From the NCBI GenBank assembly GCA_902523895.1, contig CABZAZ010000003.1:1-64000 (forward strand): DNA of 64,000 nt, in the 5' to 3' direction. Source of the stretch: an uncultured Pelagibacteraceae bacterium (GTDB lineage Bacteria > Pseudomonadota > Alphaproteobacteria > Pelagibacterales > Pelagibacteraceae). Under the pieces are notes generated by a model. It had not been told where the DNA came from. It saw only the letters and a program-made list of their open reading frames with translations, and made no database searches. The translations under genes and the position numbers were made by a program. Below are positions 63,779-64,000 of the stretch, one piece after another (within the stretch, counting starts at the first letter, position 1; the number at the start of each line of letters is the position of its first letter).

Positions 63779-64000
63779 TTATTTCAGATCTTTAGCAAAA
63801 AGTATTAAATCTCTCAAGGTTTCAAATAAGTTATATAATACAAGTTCTAAATTAGGGAAAATATTACTTAATGGATCCTTAAATGTGTCTAATACGATTA
63901 TAATTGCAACAAAAGTTATTAAAGAGACAATTATATAACTTAAAAATTTTCCAAAGGTAAAATTATATTTTGGCTGATATCTTACTAATTCTGATCCTGG
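63779..64000 (-). CDS. C-terminal end of an unrecognised membrane-anchored protein (partial)
   Basis: Absent from the ORF track because its start lies beyond the window. The minus-strand frame is open from 64000 and gives 73 residues, including helix FLSYIIVSLITFVAIIIVL and a charged tail FETLRDLILFAKDLK, then TAA directly before the nhaA start. The direct abutment suggests a shared message with nhaA. No family can be named from this piece. Confidence 0.65.
   Translation of the reverse strand, partial: PGSELVRYQPKYNFTFGKFLSYIIVSLITFVAIIIVLDTFKDPLSNIFPNLELVLYNLFETLRDLILFAKDLK

Overview
The window is very A+T-rich (about 30% G+C by eye) and densely packed. Most neighbouring genes overlap by 1-14 bases or sit a few bases apart, and only one intergenic stretch exceeds 200 bases. 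Gene order (dgt-argS-nagZ-scpAB-tatABC-serS, yajC-secDF, recG/sdhE, tmk-holB-metG-tatD-MBL), protein sizes and the phosphorus genes point to a streamlined marine alphaproteobacterium of the SAR11/Pelagibacter type. That assignment is inferred from content and synteny, not from a search. I see no phage, insertion sequence, CRISPR array or rRNA.

Region 1 (1-4488) holds the 3' part of valS, then ilvD and a mannose-1-phosphate guanylyltransferase, all overlapping by one base. Region 2 (4489-21763) is a phosphorus-stress island. It contains a diacylglycerol-kinase-like lipid kinase divergent from a PlcP-type phospholipase C and an Agt-type glycolipid synthase (membrane lipid remodelling), phoR, an unknown secreted protein, pstS-pstC-pstA-pstB-phoU-phoB, a SixA-like phosphatase, ppk-ppx (polyphosphate), and a minus-strand operon of a small membrane protein, arsC, an AqpS-like aquaporin and a Nudix hydrolase. 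TGTAAC-type half-sites repeated every 11 bp, the layout of a Pho box, lie before plcP, before pstS and before the arsenate operon. The island would together raise phosphate uptake, replace phospholipids with glycolipids, handle polyphosphate and remove arsenate that enters through Pst.

Region 3 (21774-25265) is a zinc-uptake module: znuC-znuB-zur plus a small membrane protein on the minus strand and divergent znuA. Two GTTATATTATAAC-like palindromes lie in the znuC/znuA gap as probable Zur operators. Region 4 (25308-47024) is housekeeping: an Ldh2-type oxidoreductase, exonuclease III, an ErpA-type Fe-S carrier, dgt, argS, a remnant of the usual SPOR-protein gene, nagZ, scpAB, tatABC, serS, yajC-secDF, a PuuD-like membrane protein, uvrA, ssb, gyrA, coaD, a cyclophilin with two plausible starts, and tgt.

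Region 5 (47105-53684) contains tRNA-Lys(UUU), an M48 peptidase with a Tat-like leader, a 25-codon membrane microprotein coupled to a DUF502 gene, recG and sdhE, and tRNA-Ser(UGA). After the tRNA comes a tight run of five unrecognised small genes plus a YugP-type peptidase. This is the only clearly accessory-looking stretch. Region 6 (53708-64000) returns to conserved genes: rarD, mltB, a degenerate rlpA, a D,D-carboxypeptidase, tmk, holB, metG, tatD, an MBL hydrolase, then minus-strand glutathione peroxidase, nhaA and the end of an unrecognised membrane protein.

The most notable points are the Pho-box-linked arsenate and lipid operons, the unknown secreted protein between phoR and pstS, the dual-start cyclophilin, the microprotein, and a possible small RNA after ppx. 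All assignments come from reading motifs and context; no homology search was run.
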